Source: Akanthomyces muscarius
Taxonomy: Eukaryota; Ascomycota; Sordariomycetes; Hypocreales; Cordycipitaceae
NCBI RefSeq assembly: GCF_028009165.1
Contig: NC_079241.1
Location: 1,054,001-1,118,000 of the forward strand
Reading direction: 5' to 3'
Length of the DNA stretch: 64,000 nucleotides
The notes under the pieces: generated by a model
Databases searched by the model: none
What the model was told of the DNA's origin: nothing
Seen by the model: only the letters and a program-made list of their open reading frames with translations
Made by a program: the position numbers and the translations under genes
In this document: in pieces, positions 30,285 through 41,392 of the stretch
Layout of the letters: every line of letters begins with the position of its first letter
Position numbering within the stretch: the stretch's first letter is position 1

Positions 30285-31216
30285 ATGGCCGATGCGTATT
30301 TTTGCCGAGCAAGCTCTGCTTTTGAAGGGTATTGCATCACGCAAGCACAGATCGACACCCTCAGGGCCTACATTGACGGCACAAGCACCACCGAAGAAGC
30401 CGTTTCATTGCTGGTATCGTATCCAGAGGCCTCCCCCAGCCCAGTCGAGATGAAGCAGCGACTAGGCGGGCTGTGGACGCTGCTCAACGACACTGCTGTA
30501 AACCTTGAGTTTTCTCAGCCACAAGTGATAAATATCCTCAAACACATCCGGACACTACCGGGGCGTCCTGAGCCAAAAGGCGAGGGAGAAGGTTTCATCG
30601 ATCTCGACGACGGTTTCTACTGGAGAGAACTCACCGACTGGGGAATTAACTGGGCGGACGCTTTCAACAGTAAGTCAAATAAAGTCATTTGCTCCAAGTT
30701 ACAGTTTCTAGTCCGTCATAAGCTAGATCATTCGACGGCTGACTTCGAACCTTTCCAGGCTACAGTGCTCAGCTTTTTAACGCGGCCTGCCCGACACAAG
30801 AGGAGCGCCGCGCACGTGAACGACGCTGGAATAGTGCCTGTAGGTATTCGGCGCGTCTAGCCTCTACTGGCGATGCAACACTGTCCCTTGGCGCCAGTCT
30901 GGATCTTGCTACAACGGCCATCTCAGAAGGTCTTGAAACAGACTTGACTGAGCAAGGATCTGGATGCCTCGATACTGCAGCGCAGGTGTTCGAGCATGCA
31001 AGCGGGGAGCTATGGCGTCGATGCAAAGAGAAGCAAGCTGAGGGTGTCTTGTCAAGTTCCAATGGGCTATGGCGTGGTCAAGCGGGTTATTCCATTGATC
31101 GCTGGCAGTTTTGGAAGGATAGGTGGAATTCCTTGGCGGAACAGCAAGCTATCTCTCCCAATATTCGTGACTTGGCAAAAGAAGCGCTAGCACATATGGA
31201 CATGGTGGAAGACTGA
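30285..31216 (+). CDS. DUF3632-like fungal protein of unknown function
   Basis: Spliced model of 280 aa: exons 30285-30669 and 30759-31216, GT-AG intron of 89 nt, in frame. It is a soluble, mostly helical protein with no signal or membrane segment. The middle section (helix ending HIRTLPGRPEP, then FYWRELTDWGINWADAFN) and the C-terminal tryptophan-rich helix (SIDRWQFWKDRWNSLAEQQ) resemble the DUF3632 family of fungal proteins, which have no known function. Neighbours give no clear context. Confidence 0.68.
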
Positions 31217-32242
31217 AGATCGAGTCTCTATTGTTCGGAGATGGCGATTGCTGTCCCCCGGCGTTACATTCTGCGTCCAGAGGAGCCTTGTCTAGGAATT
31301 CAGGTGTCGCGCGTTACTGAACTTTGCAGCTCGCGGTCGGTGTGATAGCCTTAAGTTGGCAGTTACCAACTATCAGCTTTCATTAAGTACCACTCATACC
31401 TACTACCCTTTATATCACATCTAGTTATGCTCTAATGTCACTTATATAAAATGACTTTTTAGTCTAGAATGCACGCTCCCGGGTGGGTGGCTCCCCGGAC
31501 AAAACTCCGCGGCCTCTGGATTATTACTAGATCGCGCCACGTTATCATTCCAGCCAACCAGGTGTTACAAATTAGAAAGTACGTGAGGTAGACTCAGGAG
31601 GCAGCCTAAGAAACAATCCGATAGGAGCCTATTACTACTTACAGCTCTCTCTTTTAGGGCGCTTTAGTATATCTTACTAGCTAATAAGATAACTGTATAT
31701 TTAAAGGTAGGTAGGTAGTATTATAAATAAGGTAGTAATTATAAACTTCTAATGACTAGAGAATTTTTTTTTAAACTTGTTTTACTATTTTTGCTATTTT
31801 TACGGGTTATTATATCATCGGAACTTGGCAATAAACAGCTAGAGACTAATCATTGTGCCGGTGCCCTGCGATGCTCTGCGAGGTGTCCTGACCTCGACGC
31901 TCCAGTTAGTGAAGGGCCGCCGCTAGTGCAAACCGCCCGAGTCAGAATCCCAACATACGCAGCAGTTCTGTTTTACTTTCAATCAAATGAACGCGTCAAA
32001 AAAGCAATACTATAGCTCTAGAGACTAGATGTTATAGACACACTAAATTTGCACTAGAACTGTGTTGTGAGCAGTATACCCGCATCCGCGCCATGGCGTG
32101 TTACTGCCGGTGTTCGACCATGACTGGTCTCCAGTTACTGGTCGCGGGGCTCGAGAAAGTTTGTTTTCCACTTCAACAACACCTGGTACCCAGATGAGTC
32201 TTGGTACCCAGATGAGTGCCATTGGAAAAGATAGCACCCACC
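31217..32242. repeat. Intergenic region with RIP-like AT-rich island (about 31370-31810)
   Basis: The core is rich in TpA words (CTAGCTAATAAG, AGGTAGGTAGGTAGTATTATAAATAAGGTAGTAATTATAAA) and has almost no coding signal. This is consistent with a mutated transposon remnant. A short GC-rich island near 31465-31560 interrupts it. The last 200 bp should hold the bZIP promoter. Confidence 0.45.
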
Positions 32243-33089
32243 ATGGATGACGACCCAGGAAATGCCGAGGCTACAGAGGTTTGTTTAGAAGCCGAGAGAT
32301 GGCTATCGTGACTGGTTCCTTGCTGATATCGTGTCCAGAGGGCAAGGCTGCGTCGCAATCAGCGAAACTCGCGCGCTCGAAAGCAGGCATACATTCGAGA
32401 CCTCGAGGACCGGTGGAATGAATGCGTCAAACTAGGTGCTCAAGCGACCGCGGAGATGCAGGCAGTGGCCCGAAAAGTCCATGAGGAGAATGTACTTCTT
32501 CGCAGAATACTAGCCCACCGAGGCTTTGGCGAGGATACCATCGAACGCGCTCTAGAAAATGAGAGAATGGCGTTGGGCGAAGATGACCCGAGGGTGGCAT
32601 CACAGGTATGAATCTCTCTTCCCCCCTCTCACTCAGCACTGTGCATAGCAGTCCACTGATTGAGGTTTACAGCGACCAGCGACCCTGACCACAGTAAAGA
32701 CCAGACAGGAGGACTCGGTGCCAATAAATCCCTGTCTGCCAGCAGCGCAGCTGCCTGCGGAAACCACCATCGGCCACGGCCTGGACGACACCTCGTTGGG
32801 CGTAAATCATGACTTGTCCCAGTCTGCGGAAATGTATAGCTGGCTGCGCGACTTGTGCGATATCAAGGACGCATTTAGTCTGGAGACGAGTGTGCGTATC
32901 TGAAGCATCCCACAAGAATTTGTTTGCTAATGTGAGCTCTGTCTGTAGTATGAATTTGCAGATCGATCTTGGCAAGAAACAGCTACGCAGACTGATCCTC
33001 CCATATTGGGCAACGAGAGATGCTTTGACGAGGATCATTGTGACTTGCTTGATCTGGCCGGCACGAAGAATACCGCCTGGCCTACATGA
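32243..33089 (+). CDS. bZIP transcription factor
   Basis: Spliced model of 220 aa: exons 32243-32278, 32339-32605, 32673-32891 and 32949-33089, all GT-AG and in frame. The basic region RRNQRNSRARKQAYIRDLE follows directly after the first exon and matches the fungal bZIP consensus N-x7-R. A short heptad-like helix follows (about residues 33-75, ending in ENVLLRRILAHRG). The rest is acidic and polar, with a Cys pair in RDLCDIKD and CDLLDL near the C-terminus. It should be a nuclear DNA-binding protein. It lies at the left end of the arsenic gene island and next to a transporter, so regulation of that transporter or of stress genes is possible (inference). Confidence 0.82.
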
Positions 33090-33526
33090 GTACAGCACCA
33101 CATTTCATAGTATAGACGCGAACAGGCACGGGACATGGGAAAGAGCACATTTCTTTCTATACTAACAGATGAAGATATCCGTGCTAGAGAGGAGCTAGGA
33201 AATTATTGAAATAAAAACTACATATCTCTGCACTTTGCAAATTCGGTAGCATTAATCACAGAACTTGACAGACATGCTCTACCTTTTGGGTAATGGGACC
33301 CCGCACAGAGTACGGTGCAGACCTTGGCCTCTGACCAATGACAAGGCGTCGATGACACAACCGTGGCCGTCCTTGACCATTTTAGGTAGCGTCGGCACCA
33401 AGGCCGGGATCCTTCCGTGGCTGGCGAACTACATGGCAGCAAATTAGCAAACTCCGGCGAGGAAGGCGCAGAATCTCTCCCTTTTCTTTTTCCAAAAAGT
33501 CGGATTTTCTAAAAGCAACTCGCGGC
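33090..33526. other. Intergenic, probable MFS promoter
   Basis: A 437-bp spacer separates the bZIP and MFS genes, which are in tandem orientation. No feature is recognised. Confidence 0.4.
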
Positions 33527-35020
33527 ATGTTCCAGTCAAGATGCCTGCGATCGGCCACCAAGACTTCGCCTGGCATACCGGATGGCCTTCCTGTGAGCGC
33601 CAGGTCTGAGCCTCCTCCTTCAGCGCCGCCACCCCCCGACGGCGGTTATGGTTGGATCTGCGTCCTCGCTCAATTTATCGTCAATGGCTTCACATGGGGC
33701 GTCGCAGCTGTAGGTCCCAGCAATAGCCATCATGCAGCTGTGGCTCAGCAATGCCTTACACGTGGTGCAGTCCTACAGCCTATTTCTCGCCTACTACCTG
33801 TCGCACGACCTCTTCGCGGAAGCGCATGACCTAGATTATGCTCTTATTGGTGGTTTGAACTTTGCGGCTGCGTTGTTTGTGGCGCCGCTCGCCGTACTGC
33901 TGGCACGCCATCACGGCGTACGGGCACCCATGCTTGCAGGTAGTGTCGTCCTCTCCGGGGGCTTCCTCGCGGCGTCTTTTGCGTCCAAAGTGTGGCATCT
34001 CTACCTATCGCAGGGAATGTGCGTAGGCATGGGCATTGGGCTGGTATATATCCCAGCCACAGCGGTCATCCCCCAGTGGTTCGACAAGAAGCGCAGCCTG
34101 GCCAATGGCATCTGCGCCGCCGGCTCTGGCATAGGCGGCCTTATCATTTGCTTCTCTGAGCAGGCGATGCTCGACGCAATGGGACTAGTGTGGGCGCTGA
34201 GAATCACAGCTCTCATTGTTCTTTTTGCCAATCTCGCGGCTACGCTGTTGATGAGATCGCGTGATCACGAGGTCCAGCCGCATCGCCGTACATTCCACCT
34301 CCGTCTGCTGGCTCTCTACCAGGTACAGCTGCTTCTGGGGTGGAGCATTATCCTGATGTTTGGATACATTACTCTCATGTTTTCTCTGTCGGACTATGCC
34401 CTCGTTATCGGCAGATCGCAGCAGGATGGGGCGATTGTGGCGGCAATGCTCAATCTGGGAACAGCACTCGGACGACCGTTTGTCGGATACGCCAGTGATA
34501 AACTTGGCCGCGTCGAAGTAGCTGGCGTTTCAACGTTCACCTGTGGGGTGCTAGTACTCTCGATGTGGCTTCCATCGACAAATTTCGGGGCTCTGATTGC
34601 GTTTGCGATTATCAGCGGCGCAATCCTGGGAATCTTTTGGGTGGTAAGTGATATTCCATGAACCGTTACCATGCACCAACCTGTCTGCTGACAACGCTGC
34701 AGGTCATTGGACCCTTGGCTACCGAGATTGTCGGGCTGAAGGAGCTACCGGCACTTCTCAACATGACGTGGCTGGCCGTTTCAGTGCCAAGCCTATGTAA
34801 GTTGCCATTCATGATTCCTCATCCGTCGGTCTCTGATAGTATTTGCCCACTTAAAGTTGCGGAAGTTATTGCTTTAAGGCTGCGGCGACCTGAAAAGGGA
34901 GCACGCTCCTATTTGGACGCTCAGATCTTTGCCGGCGCGTCGTACTTGTTATCGAGCCTACTGCTCCTTGAACTTTGGCGAGTTAGAAGGAAAGGTTCAC
35001 AAAAACGCGCCAGGTCGTGA
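33527..35020 (+). CDS. MFS transporter, monocarboxylate-porter (MCT) type
   Basis: Spliced model of 437 aa: exons 33527-33709, 33771-34643, 34703-34796 and 34857-35020, junctions in frame. A proline-rich N-terminus ends in the MCT-type PPPPDGGYGWICVLAQF. Helices follow, with FDKKRSLANGICAAGSGIGGL in the central loop and GRPFVGYASDKLGRVE in the second half, for about 12 membrane segments. The closing helix is followed by a basic tail. It is related in type to the transporter at 12.6-14.0 kb. Its position between a bZIP gene and ArsH suggests a role in the arsenic island or import of an organic acid; the substrate is unknown. Confidence 0.85.
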
Positions 35021-35785
35021 ATAACAGACACCAGCCATGACAGACTACTGTAGACACATGGGAGTCTATAGAGAGGAAAAAAAGAAAATCGGGATATTAA
35101 GTAGGGAAAATATGTGAGCTTTCACGAAGAATGCTGAATGACACTGCACTGGTGTGGACACATTGCAGAGTAATTACACACGTTCAATTTCTGCCAGGTA
35201 CTGCTCGCGTGCGACTGCCTGGACCAGGCGGTAAAAGAGGTAAATTGGGCACTTATTGGCGTAGCTTTCTATCATGTGCTCTATTGGGCCATATTTCGAC
35301 GAGTATTATAAATTCACGCACTATTCGGCTGCGGGTACTAACAACAAGGTTGCAGCGTACGATGCGAAATGGTGCCTTGCCGTGGGCAGCCACCAATGAT
35401 GACACACTCCTGCGATTTGATTGGCTTTGTGGAAAAATCGTCACTTTGCGGAGATACACCCGCAACCTGCATAGTGTAAACCGGGTCCCCCGAGTCAACA
35501 GACGAAAAAAGTACGGGTTTTGACAGCAGACTATACTAGGCAGTTCCGATTGTGCGCTTGTATGGGCGGGCCAAAATTGCATCTTCTGTTGTCCTTGTTG
35601 CGACCATGCGAGTTGAGGGTCAACTTCTTGCCCTCGCTTGCCTTTTAAGCCGGTTAAGTTGTAGCTATCGCAGAGCTGTACATCCATAGAACCAATACCA
35701 ATCCAGAAAAAAGCAAATTGTAATCATCTTCTGATGGTAAGCAAGCCTGGTAATTGTGGTGGATTGTACCAGGGAAATATGAAGT
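35021..35785. other. Intergenic region between convergent genes
   Basis: 765 bp between the MFS and ArsH genes, with no convincing coding or repeat content. Confidence 0.4.
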
Positions 35786-36733
35786 CTATTTTAGAGCGCT
35801 AGCTGAAATTGCTTGGGTAGCCTTGGCGGCAGACTCCTTGCGCTCGCTGTACCGGTCGCCAAACAGCCCAAAGTGCTCACGCATAATGATGGTGTATTTA
35901 ACAAACTCCTCCATGCAATCCACGAGGCGGTCACGGTTGCCACCGGGCAGCAGGCGCGCCTCGCCACTACCGTCGCCACCTTCATTCTCGAACTGCTTAT
36001 AGGCCATGGGTATGCTCGACTGGTTGGGAATGGTAAACATGCGCATCCAGCGGCCGAGGACGCGCAGGCTGTTGACCGTGTTGAACGACTGGCTGCCGCC
36101 GTTGACCTGGACCACGGAGAGGGTGCGGCCTTGCGTCGGCCGCACCGAGCCCGTCGACAGCGGGATCCAGTCAATCTGGTTCTTGAAGACGGCCGTCAGG
36201 TTACCGTGCTGCTCTGGGGCGCACCACACGTGGCCGTCGCTCCAGAAGGACAGCGCGCGCAGCTCCTGCACGGCCGGGTGCTCTGGCGGTACAGAGTCGC
36301 GGATAGGGAGCAGCGTGGGATCAAAGACGCGCACGTCGCAGCCCAGCCTGTGCAGTATGCGGGCTGCTTCGTAGGCCGTAAGCCTGGAGTAGGATCTGTT
36401 ATTGCAGACGTCGGTCAGTTCTTCTCTTGCTGGGGGAGAAAAGGCAGTGCAAGTAAAAGCCATGGGCCTGTCAACCGACCTCTTTCGAAGGCTGCCGTAA
36501 AGGACCAACACTTTTAAACGTGAGCCGGTGCGGGCTAGATTTGCTCGGGCCATCTCAGTGACAGTATCTAGCTCAAGATCCTCGATCCAATCCGAACCGT
36601 CGCATCTAGGAAAGTGCCGCAAAAATGGCCGGTACTTGTCTCTGATCTCTTGTTCGTCTTGATCTGCGGAAAGGCGTAATTGAGCCCCAGGCTTTTCGTT
36701 TCCTGAGGCGCCGCTGATGCTGTCGGCTGTCAT
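35786..36733 (-). CDS. arsH: ArsH-type NADPH-dependent FMN reductase (arsenic resistance)
   Basis: Spliced model of 287 aa: exon 36733-36480, intron 36479-36396, exon 36395-35786. The intron has no in-frame stop, so an unspliced reading looks open, but splicing restores the flavodoxin-like FMN loop YGSLRKRSYSRL. Other ArsH features are ARILHRLGCDVRVFDP, the segment CAPEQHGNLTAVFKNQIDW (residues about 160-180) and GSVRPTQGRTLSVVQVNGGSQSFN. ArsH proteins oxidise trivalent organoarsenicals or act as quinone reductases and give arsenic and oxidative-stress resistance in the cytosol. Its neighbour is the ACR3 arsenite pump in the same orientation, which strongly supports the call. Confidence 0.93.
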   Translation of the reverse strand: MTADSISGASGNEKPGAQLRLSADQDEQEIRDKYRPFLRHFPRCDGSDWIEDLELDTVTEMARANLARTGSRLKVLVLYGSLRKRSVDRPMAFTCTAFSPPAREELTDVCNNRSYSRLTAYEAARILHRLGCDVRVFDPTLLPIRDSVPPEHPAVQELRALSFWSDGHVWCAPEQHGNLTAVFKNQIDWIPLSTGSVRPTQGRTLSVVQVNGGSQSFNTVNSLRVLGRWMRMFTIPNQSSIPMAYKQFENEGGDGSGEARLLPGGNRDRLVDCMEEFVKYTIIMREHFGLFGDRYSERKESAAKATQAISASALK

Positions 36734-37147
36734 CTTGACTGGAGGTTAAAGGCGTTGAGTTAGATGGAAGAGTGCTGCACCAGGAGCCTGGGGTCAAGGT
36801 TGAGCCAGTGCACAAGCTTCGACCACACACCTGTGGCTAGTGGCTTGCACTAAAACTGACCACTTTCTAATGAAGATGCCGTTAGAAGGTGCGACACAGA
36901 TGTCAGGGCTAGAGCTAGAGCTAGACTGGAGCATTTCTTAATAAACTTGTAAGCCTTTAACAGATCATAAGTGAGTTTTAATTATTAGTCTATGACGAAT
37001 GCGCAGCTACTCCTGGTATATCTGTAAAGTTTCCGCACACCGCTGTAATACACATCCTCCCGCTATGTGATGCAAATGCTTTTCTGTCCGACAGCAGCAA
37101 ACTTTCACATATAGATATGCCGCCCCCCCGCCCCCCCAAGAAAGACC
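36734..37147. other. ArsH upstream region / ACR3 downstream region
   Basis: 414 bp with a short AG-CTAGAGCTAGAGCTAGA tandem near 36905 and a C-run near 37125. No gene. Confidence 0.4.
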
Positions 37148-38513
37148 TCAGTCCTTCCAGTCCCATCGCTTCCGTACCAGCCGCATGGCGTATACTAGGG
37201 CAATGAGTACAGGAACCTCAATGAGTGGTCCCACGGTTGCCGCAAGAGCCTGGTCACTGTTTGGTCCAAAGGTAGCGACAGCAACGGCGATAGCCAGCTC
37301 AAAATTGTTGCTAGATGCTGTAAAACTCTGAGTCACAGAAAATTGATATTTGAATCCGAGCTTATAGGTGATGAACAGTGTCAGGACGAATATGCCCACA
37401 AAGTAGACGATCAGTGGAGCTGCAACTCGAACCACAGACACCACCTGATGAACAACTTGACGGCCCTGCGATGCAAAGAGGACCAAAATCGTATAGAGGA
37501 GGCCAATGAGAGACCAAGGAGCGGCAAATCGGAGGAAAACGCGCTCATACCAATCGGGCCCGGCTGTCATGCGCAGGGCAAACCGGGTAGCAATGGCGGC
37601 TCCCAGGGGAATGCCAAGGAACACTGCAACACTCACAGCGACAACCGAGTATGAGACGTTGTTTACCCCCGACTCTCCACTAATGACACGGAGAAAGAAG
37701 ATGGCGAGCGGGGCGAAGAGAACCATCTGGAGAATTGAATTGATGGCGACGAGGATGGCACAGTATTCGTTATCACCACCTGCCAGACCGTTCCATATGA
37801 GGACCTGCCGGGTGCATGTTAGGGTTCTGGGGTTTCTTGAGCCAAGCGTGGCGGGTGGACATACCATGGCAATGCATCTTCCAAGACCGACGAGAATCAG
37901 GCCCTCACGCAAGCCACTCTTATCGGGAAGGAAAGCCCACGACAGGCCAAGCTGAGGAACACCGCCGCATTAGTCGTGACGAAAGACGAGCAAATGGTCC
38001 TGAAGTGCAGCAGTTGTTTGACTTACCATGAGGAAAGGAGCCACGATCCAGTTGACAATGATGCTGAACAGTATTTGCTTCCACATGGAGCGATGGGCCA
38101 GTAGAGTGTGCAGCGACTCGTATCGGACCTTGCATAGAATCGGGTACATCATTACCAACAGACCGACAGCTATTGAAAAGGTATTTGTCAGTTTCTTGAG
38201 TTTTATATACAGGTTTTTTGCAGGTTCTGCCGTTGCGAGTGGGAGAAAAGAACGTACCTATGGGGACTGACACGCCCACAAACTTGCCCTTTTGTAGCGC
38301 TGGCCCAGTCTCTGGAACGAAATTCCCCAGAATAATTCCAATGGCCATGGCAAGAAATATCCAGAGAGCGAGGAAGCGGTCGAGCCACCCTAAACCCTTG
38401 AACGCTGATATGGGCTCCTTCGTGCCGTCGGTGCCTCCATTGCTTTCCAGAGCGCCAGGCTCCATGGCCGAAGGCAACGTGCTGGGGTATTCAGCCTTTT
38501 CTGCAACATGCAT
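37148..38513 (-). CDS. ACR3: ACR3 arsenite efflux transporter
   Basis: Spliced model of 380 aa: exons 38513-38258, 38169-38027, 37951-37865 and 37804-37148, all in frame. About ten hydrophobic helices match the bile/arsenite/riboflavin transporter fold. Signature elements are PIAVGLLVMMYPILCKVRYE, the GLGRCIAMV segment whose Cys is the conserved thiol of ACR3 pumps (near residue 161), GGDNEYCAILVAIN, and SFTASSNNFELAIAVAVATFG with its conserved Glu. It exports arsenite or antimonite at the plasma membrane using the proton gradient. With ArsH, ACR2 and a divergent bZIP it forms a compact arsenic island. The length agrees with fungal ACR3 proteins. Confidence 0.95.
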
Positions 38514-39051
38514 GACTGCGTTGGGTATCAGTTATATTGTGGTGCAAAAGATACTGAGATGTAAATGGGATTGAGAATGCAAAGCGTGATGATGATCGGT
38601 CAGATCAGAACTCAGACCGTGGCCCAGTAGCCACCACTTACAATTTTAATTATACCAAGCTGCCCTGTAACTAGCTCATTAAACATTTTGGAAAACATTC
38701 CGCCAGCCAATAGAAGTCGGGGTCTGACACATACCGCCACCACTGCTTTCGCTCCACCCAATCATGGAAACCCCACAGCGCTACCACATGCCGGTACTGG
38801 TCACTTTGTCATGGCTGTCTTTTTGACGAAACAACATTCAATCAGAGGTGTCGCTATCGTTACTACTACATCCCGGAACGCAGGTTCGCCAGCCGTGATA
38901 GTACAGACGCCTATACAGACGAGCCGCACACATGTCTCACCTCACTCAGAGGCAACCTGCGTGTTAGAATTAAAAGCTAGCAACACAGCAACTTGACGGC
39001 GAGCAAGCCACGCATACATGTTGAAATCGCATTATAGGCCGTAGACTAGCG
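38514..39051. promoter_or_regulatory. Divergent promoter between ACR3 and bZIP
   Basis: 538 bp shared by the ACR3 pump and the bZIP regulator. A bZIP operator is expected here, but I see no unambiguous palindromic AP-1/Yap-like site. Confidence 0.5.
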
Positions 39052-39954
39052 ATGCCGAGAAAGGTATGGAATGGCCCCCACGAGATTTTCGTCTCTTTCG
39101 TCTCACAGCAAGTGTAGTCTAAAACGCCAACGCCCGAGTCGACGGCGCTGAATCGCGAAAGCCAGCGACGTTCAAGAGCGCGACGCAGAGAGCTCATCGA
39201 TGACCTGTCGCGACAGATTGAGGAGTACAAGCACCGCGGCATCGAAGCGACCTTGCAGATGCAGTCCGCGGCACGAGTCGTGCTGGCCGAGAATCAACGG
39301 CTACGGGCACTGCTTCACCGGCACGGCATTTCACCCGATGAGTCCAACCAGCCCTCTCCCCGACTTGCGCCTGCGCATGAACCTGAGCCTCATAGCGGCG
39401 GTATCACTGAAAACACGCATGCACCACGACCGGCAGGGCTTTCCCCCCCAAAGTTGCCTGCTCAAGTTACCTCGAAAAATCTTGCCACCCCTGCCTTGGC
39501 ACGTCCTCAGCCCCCCTCACAGCAGGAAGTGGCGTCGTCGCCCAAAAGCCACATACTGGTAACAGAAACTGGACGCGGCATGTCGCGGGTGGCATCAAAG
39601 GCAGCGACTAGTACATTGGCTGTGCCATCCAGTATCCATGGCCATGACGAAGCTGAAGGCCAGTGGCTAGATCACAACGGCCACGGGTGCCCTGAAAGGA
39701 CTGCGTCGTGCGATGATGGGTCGCAAGGGACACTGTTCCCACCGGTTTCTGACTGCTTCTGCCCGCCAGAGGCACCGCAAAAAAGAATCTACCCTACAGA
39801 TCTACAAACACCATGTGAGGCGGCAGCGGTCATTCTTCTCGACTTGCAGGGTCATGATGATATGGCGACGACGCGTACCAACCTAGGCTGCACAGGAGCA
39901 AGCAGCTGCTATGTGAAGAATACAACACTTTTCAGGCTGATGGATCAGATTTAA
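39052..39954 (+). CDS. bZIP regulator of the arsenic island (Yap8/ARR1-like role)
   Basis: Spliced model of 282 aa: a 12-nt first exon 39052-39063 (MPRK), an intron 39064-39117, then exon 39118-39954. The basic region NRESQRRSRARRRELIDDLSRQ is followed by a short heptad helix ending in ENQRLRALLHRHG. The remainder is Ser/Pro/His-rich and disordered-looking, with scattered Cys in the C-terminal third (CPERTASC, CFCPP, CEAA, LGCTGASSCY). Cys residues could sense arsenite directly, as in yeast Yap8, though spacing similarity is not established here. Divergence from ACR3 and proximity to ACR2 and ArsH support arsenic-responsive regulation (inference). Confidence 0.82.
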
Positions 39955-40584
39955 CAAGATCTTCTGGGAATTTTTCAAGCTGAGTGTAATGACACATGCC
40001 GACCTTGTAGTCATTGTGCTTCTGGCATAGGGTGTGGAGATAGCTGTCAGTCTACACGAGTAAGAGGAAGATGAGGTGACGGATCCAGTAGAGCAGTTTG
40101 TAAGCCTGAGCAGAGCATTCCAGGCCCATAAGCCAAGCAGGATTCTCGGAGGGACCAGATTGTGACGATTCGGCAGTTGTTGGTCATACTTGCGGGCGAA
40201 AGCTAGACACCCATGCGCGGCATCTGCTATCCGCCGAAAACGCCCTCAGCACGCAAAGAGGGTCAGTAAAGCTGGGAAAGATGAACAAGATTACTGGAAT
40301 TGCATCCCTGGCCTTGTAAATTGCCACTAATAGCGGAAGGGTGGGATAAAAGTTTCGGCTTGTTGGGCATCCCACCGACGACGAATCATGGTCAGGGCAT
40401 GACACACTCCCTTACGGCTCGTTCGCAGACCTCCACCATCCTCGCATTGCAGCGCTGCTTTGGGATCGGACATGGAGCTTCGTAGCCCGCACCCCGGTGC
40501 TACTTCAATTCTGCTCAGTCATCGCGAGAATTGCAACCCTTTCGCATTCGACAGCCCATCGCCTTGTTCTCCCATGAAGTGAAA
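39955..40584. other. Intergenic, probable ACR2 promoter
   Basis: 630 bp without a recognisable gene; short unrelated frames only. Confidence 0.4.
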
Positions 40585-41202
40585 ATGGCTCCTAGTATGC
40601 CCACCGAGGCTCCGTGGCATGCCGCATTTCCAACTCCTCGCAACGCCCAACCCGGGTGCATAACGCGCGAGACTCTGCTCGGCAAGCTGAAGCATGACGC
40701 TGGCGATGGGGTGGCCAAGCGCTTCCTTCTTGTTGATCTCCGCCGTACAGATTACGAGGTACGAGCGTCTGGCTTGCCATTCGGACATGATGTACCCTTT
40801 TCCCACAGCTACGCTAATGACCAAATTGGCTACGTTATTACTAGGGCGGCACAATACGCGGATCCATCAACTTGCCTGCGCAGAGCCTTTATCCAACCAT
40901 ACCAACGCTGCACAGCCTGTTCAAGGCGGCTGGTCTAACTACCATCATATGGTACTGCGGTAAACACATAAAACGTACGCCAAGTGCTACATAGCCAAGC
41001 TAAATATGGAATTGTTACAGGATCCTCGCGCGGCCGAGGTACGCGAGCTGCTTGCTGGTTCCAGGATCATCTTGACGACTGCGGTGACAAGGAAATGCAG
41101 AGTTTAATTCTGACAGAGGGAGTGAAGGGATGGGCAACTGCTGGTGCTGAGTATGCCGACCAGATGAGTGGCTATAATGCGCAATACTGGGAGAGCCACT
41201 GA
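40585..41202 (+). CDS. ACR2: Arsenate reductase, Acr2/Cdc25-like rhodanese fold
   Basis: Spliced model of 156 aa: exons 40585-40758, 40845-40959 and 41021-41202, all in frame. After a short N-terminus come LLVDLRRTDYE and GGTIRGSINLPAQSLYPT, typical of Cdc25/rhodanese-like proteins. The active-site loop is a CX5R motif (CGSSRGR), created by joining exons 2 and 3, and is followed by RGTRAACWFQDHL. Acr2 reduces arsenate to arsenite with glutathione and glutaredoxin, supplying the substrate for ACR3. The length matches yeast-type Acr2. Together with ArsH, ACR3 and a bZIP it completes the canonical fungal arsenic gene set. Confidence 0.92.
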
Positions 41203-41392
41203 TGATCTGCGACGTCGAAGGGCGGAAGGACAGTTCGATTGGAGAATTGTATGAGATGATTAGTTTAGACCGAGTGATTAGGCCTAGATAGAGCTGTTCA
41301 AGTTCGCTTTCACTTCAATTCAAAGTGTTCATATCTTTTGGCTCAGTGCGTCCGAAAATTCGTCATTATTCTTTGTTACAGTAGATAAATTA

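Noticed and set aside
36976..38653. TTTTAATTAT present both upstream of ArsH (36976) and in the ACR3/bZIP promoter (38644)
   Set aside because: An AT-only 10-mer in AT-rich intergenic DNA is too weak to call an operator, and it is not obviously present at ACR2.
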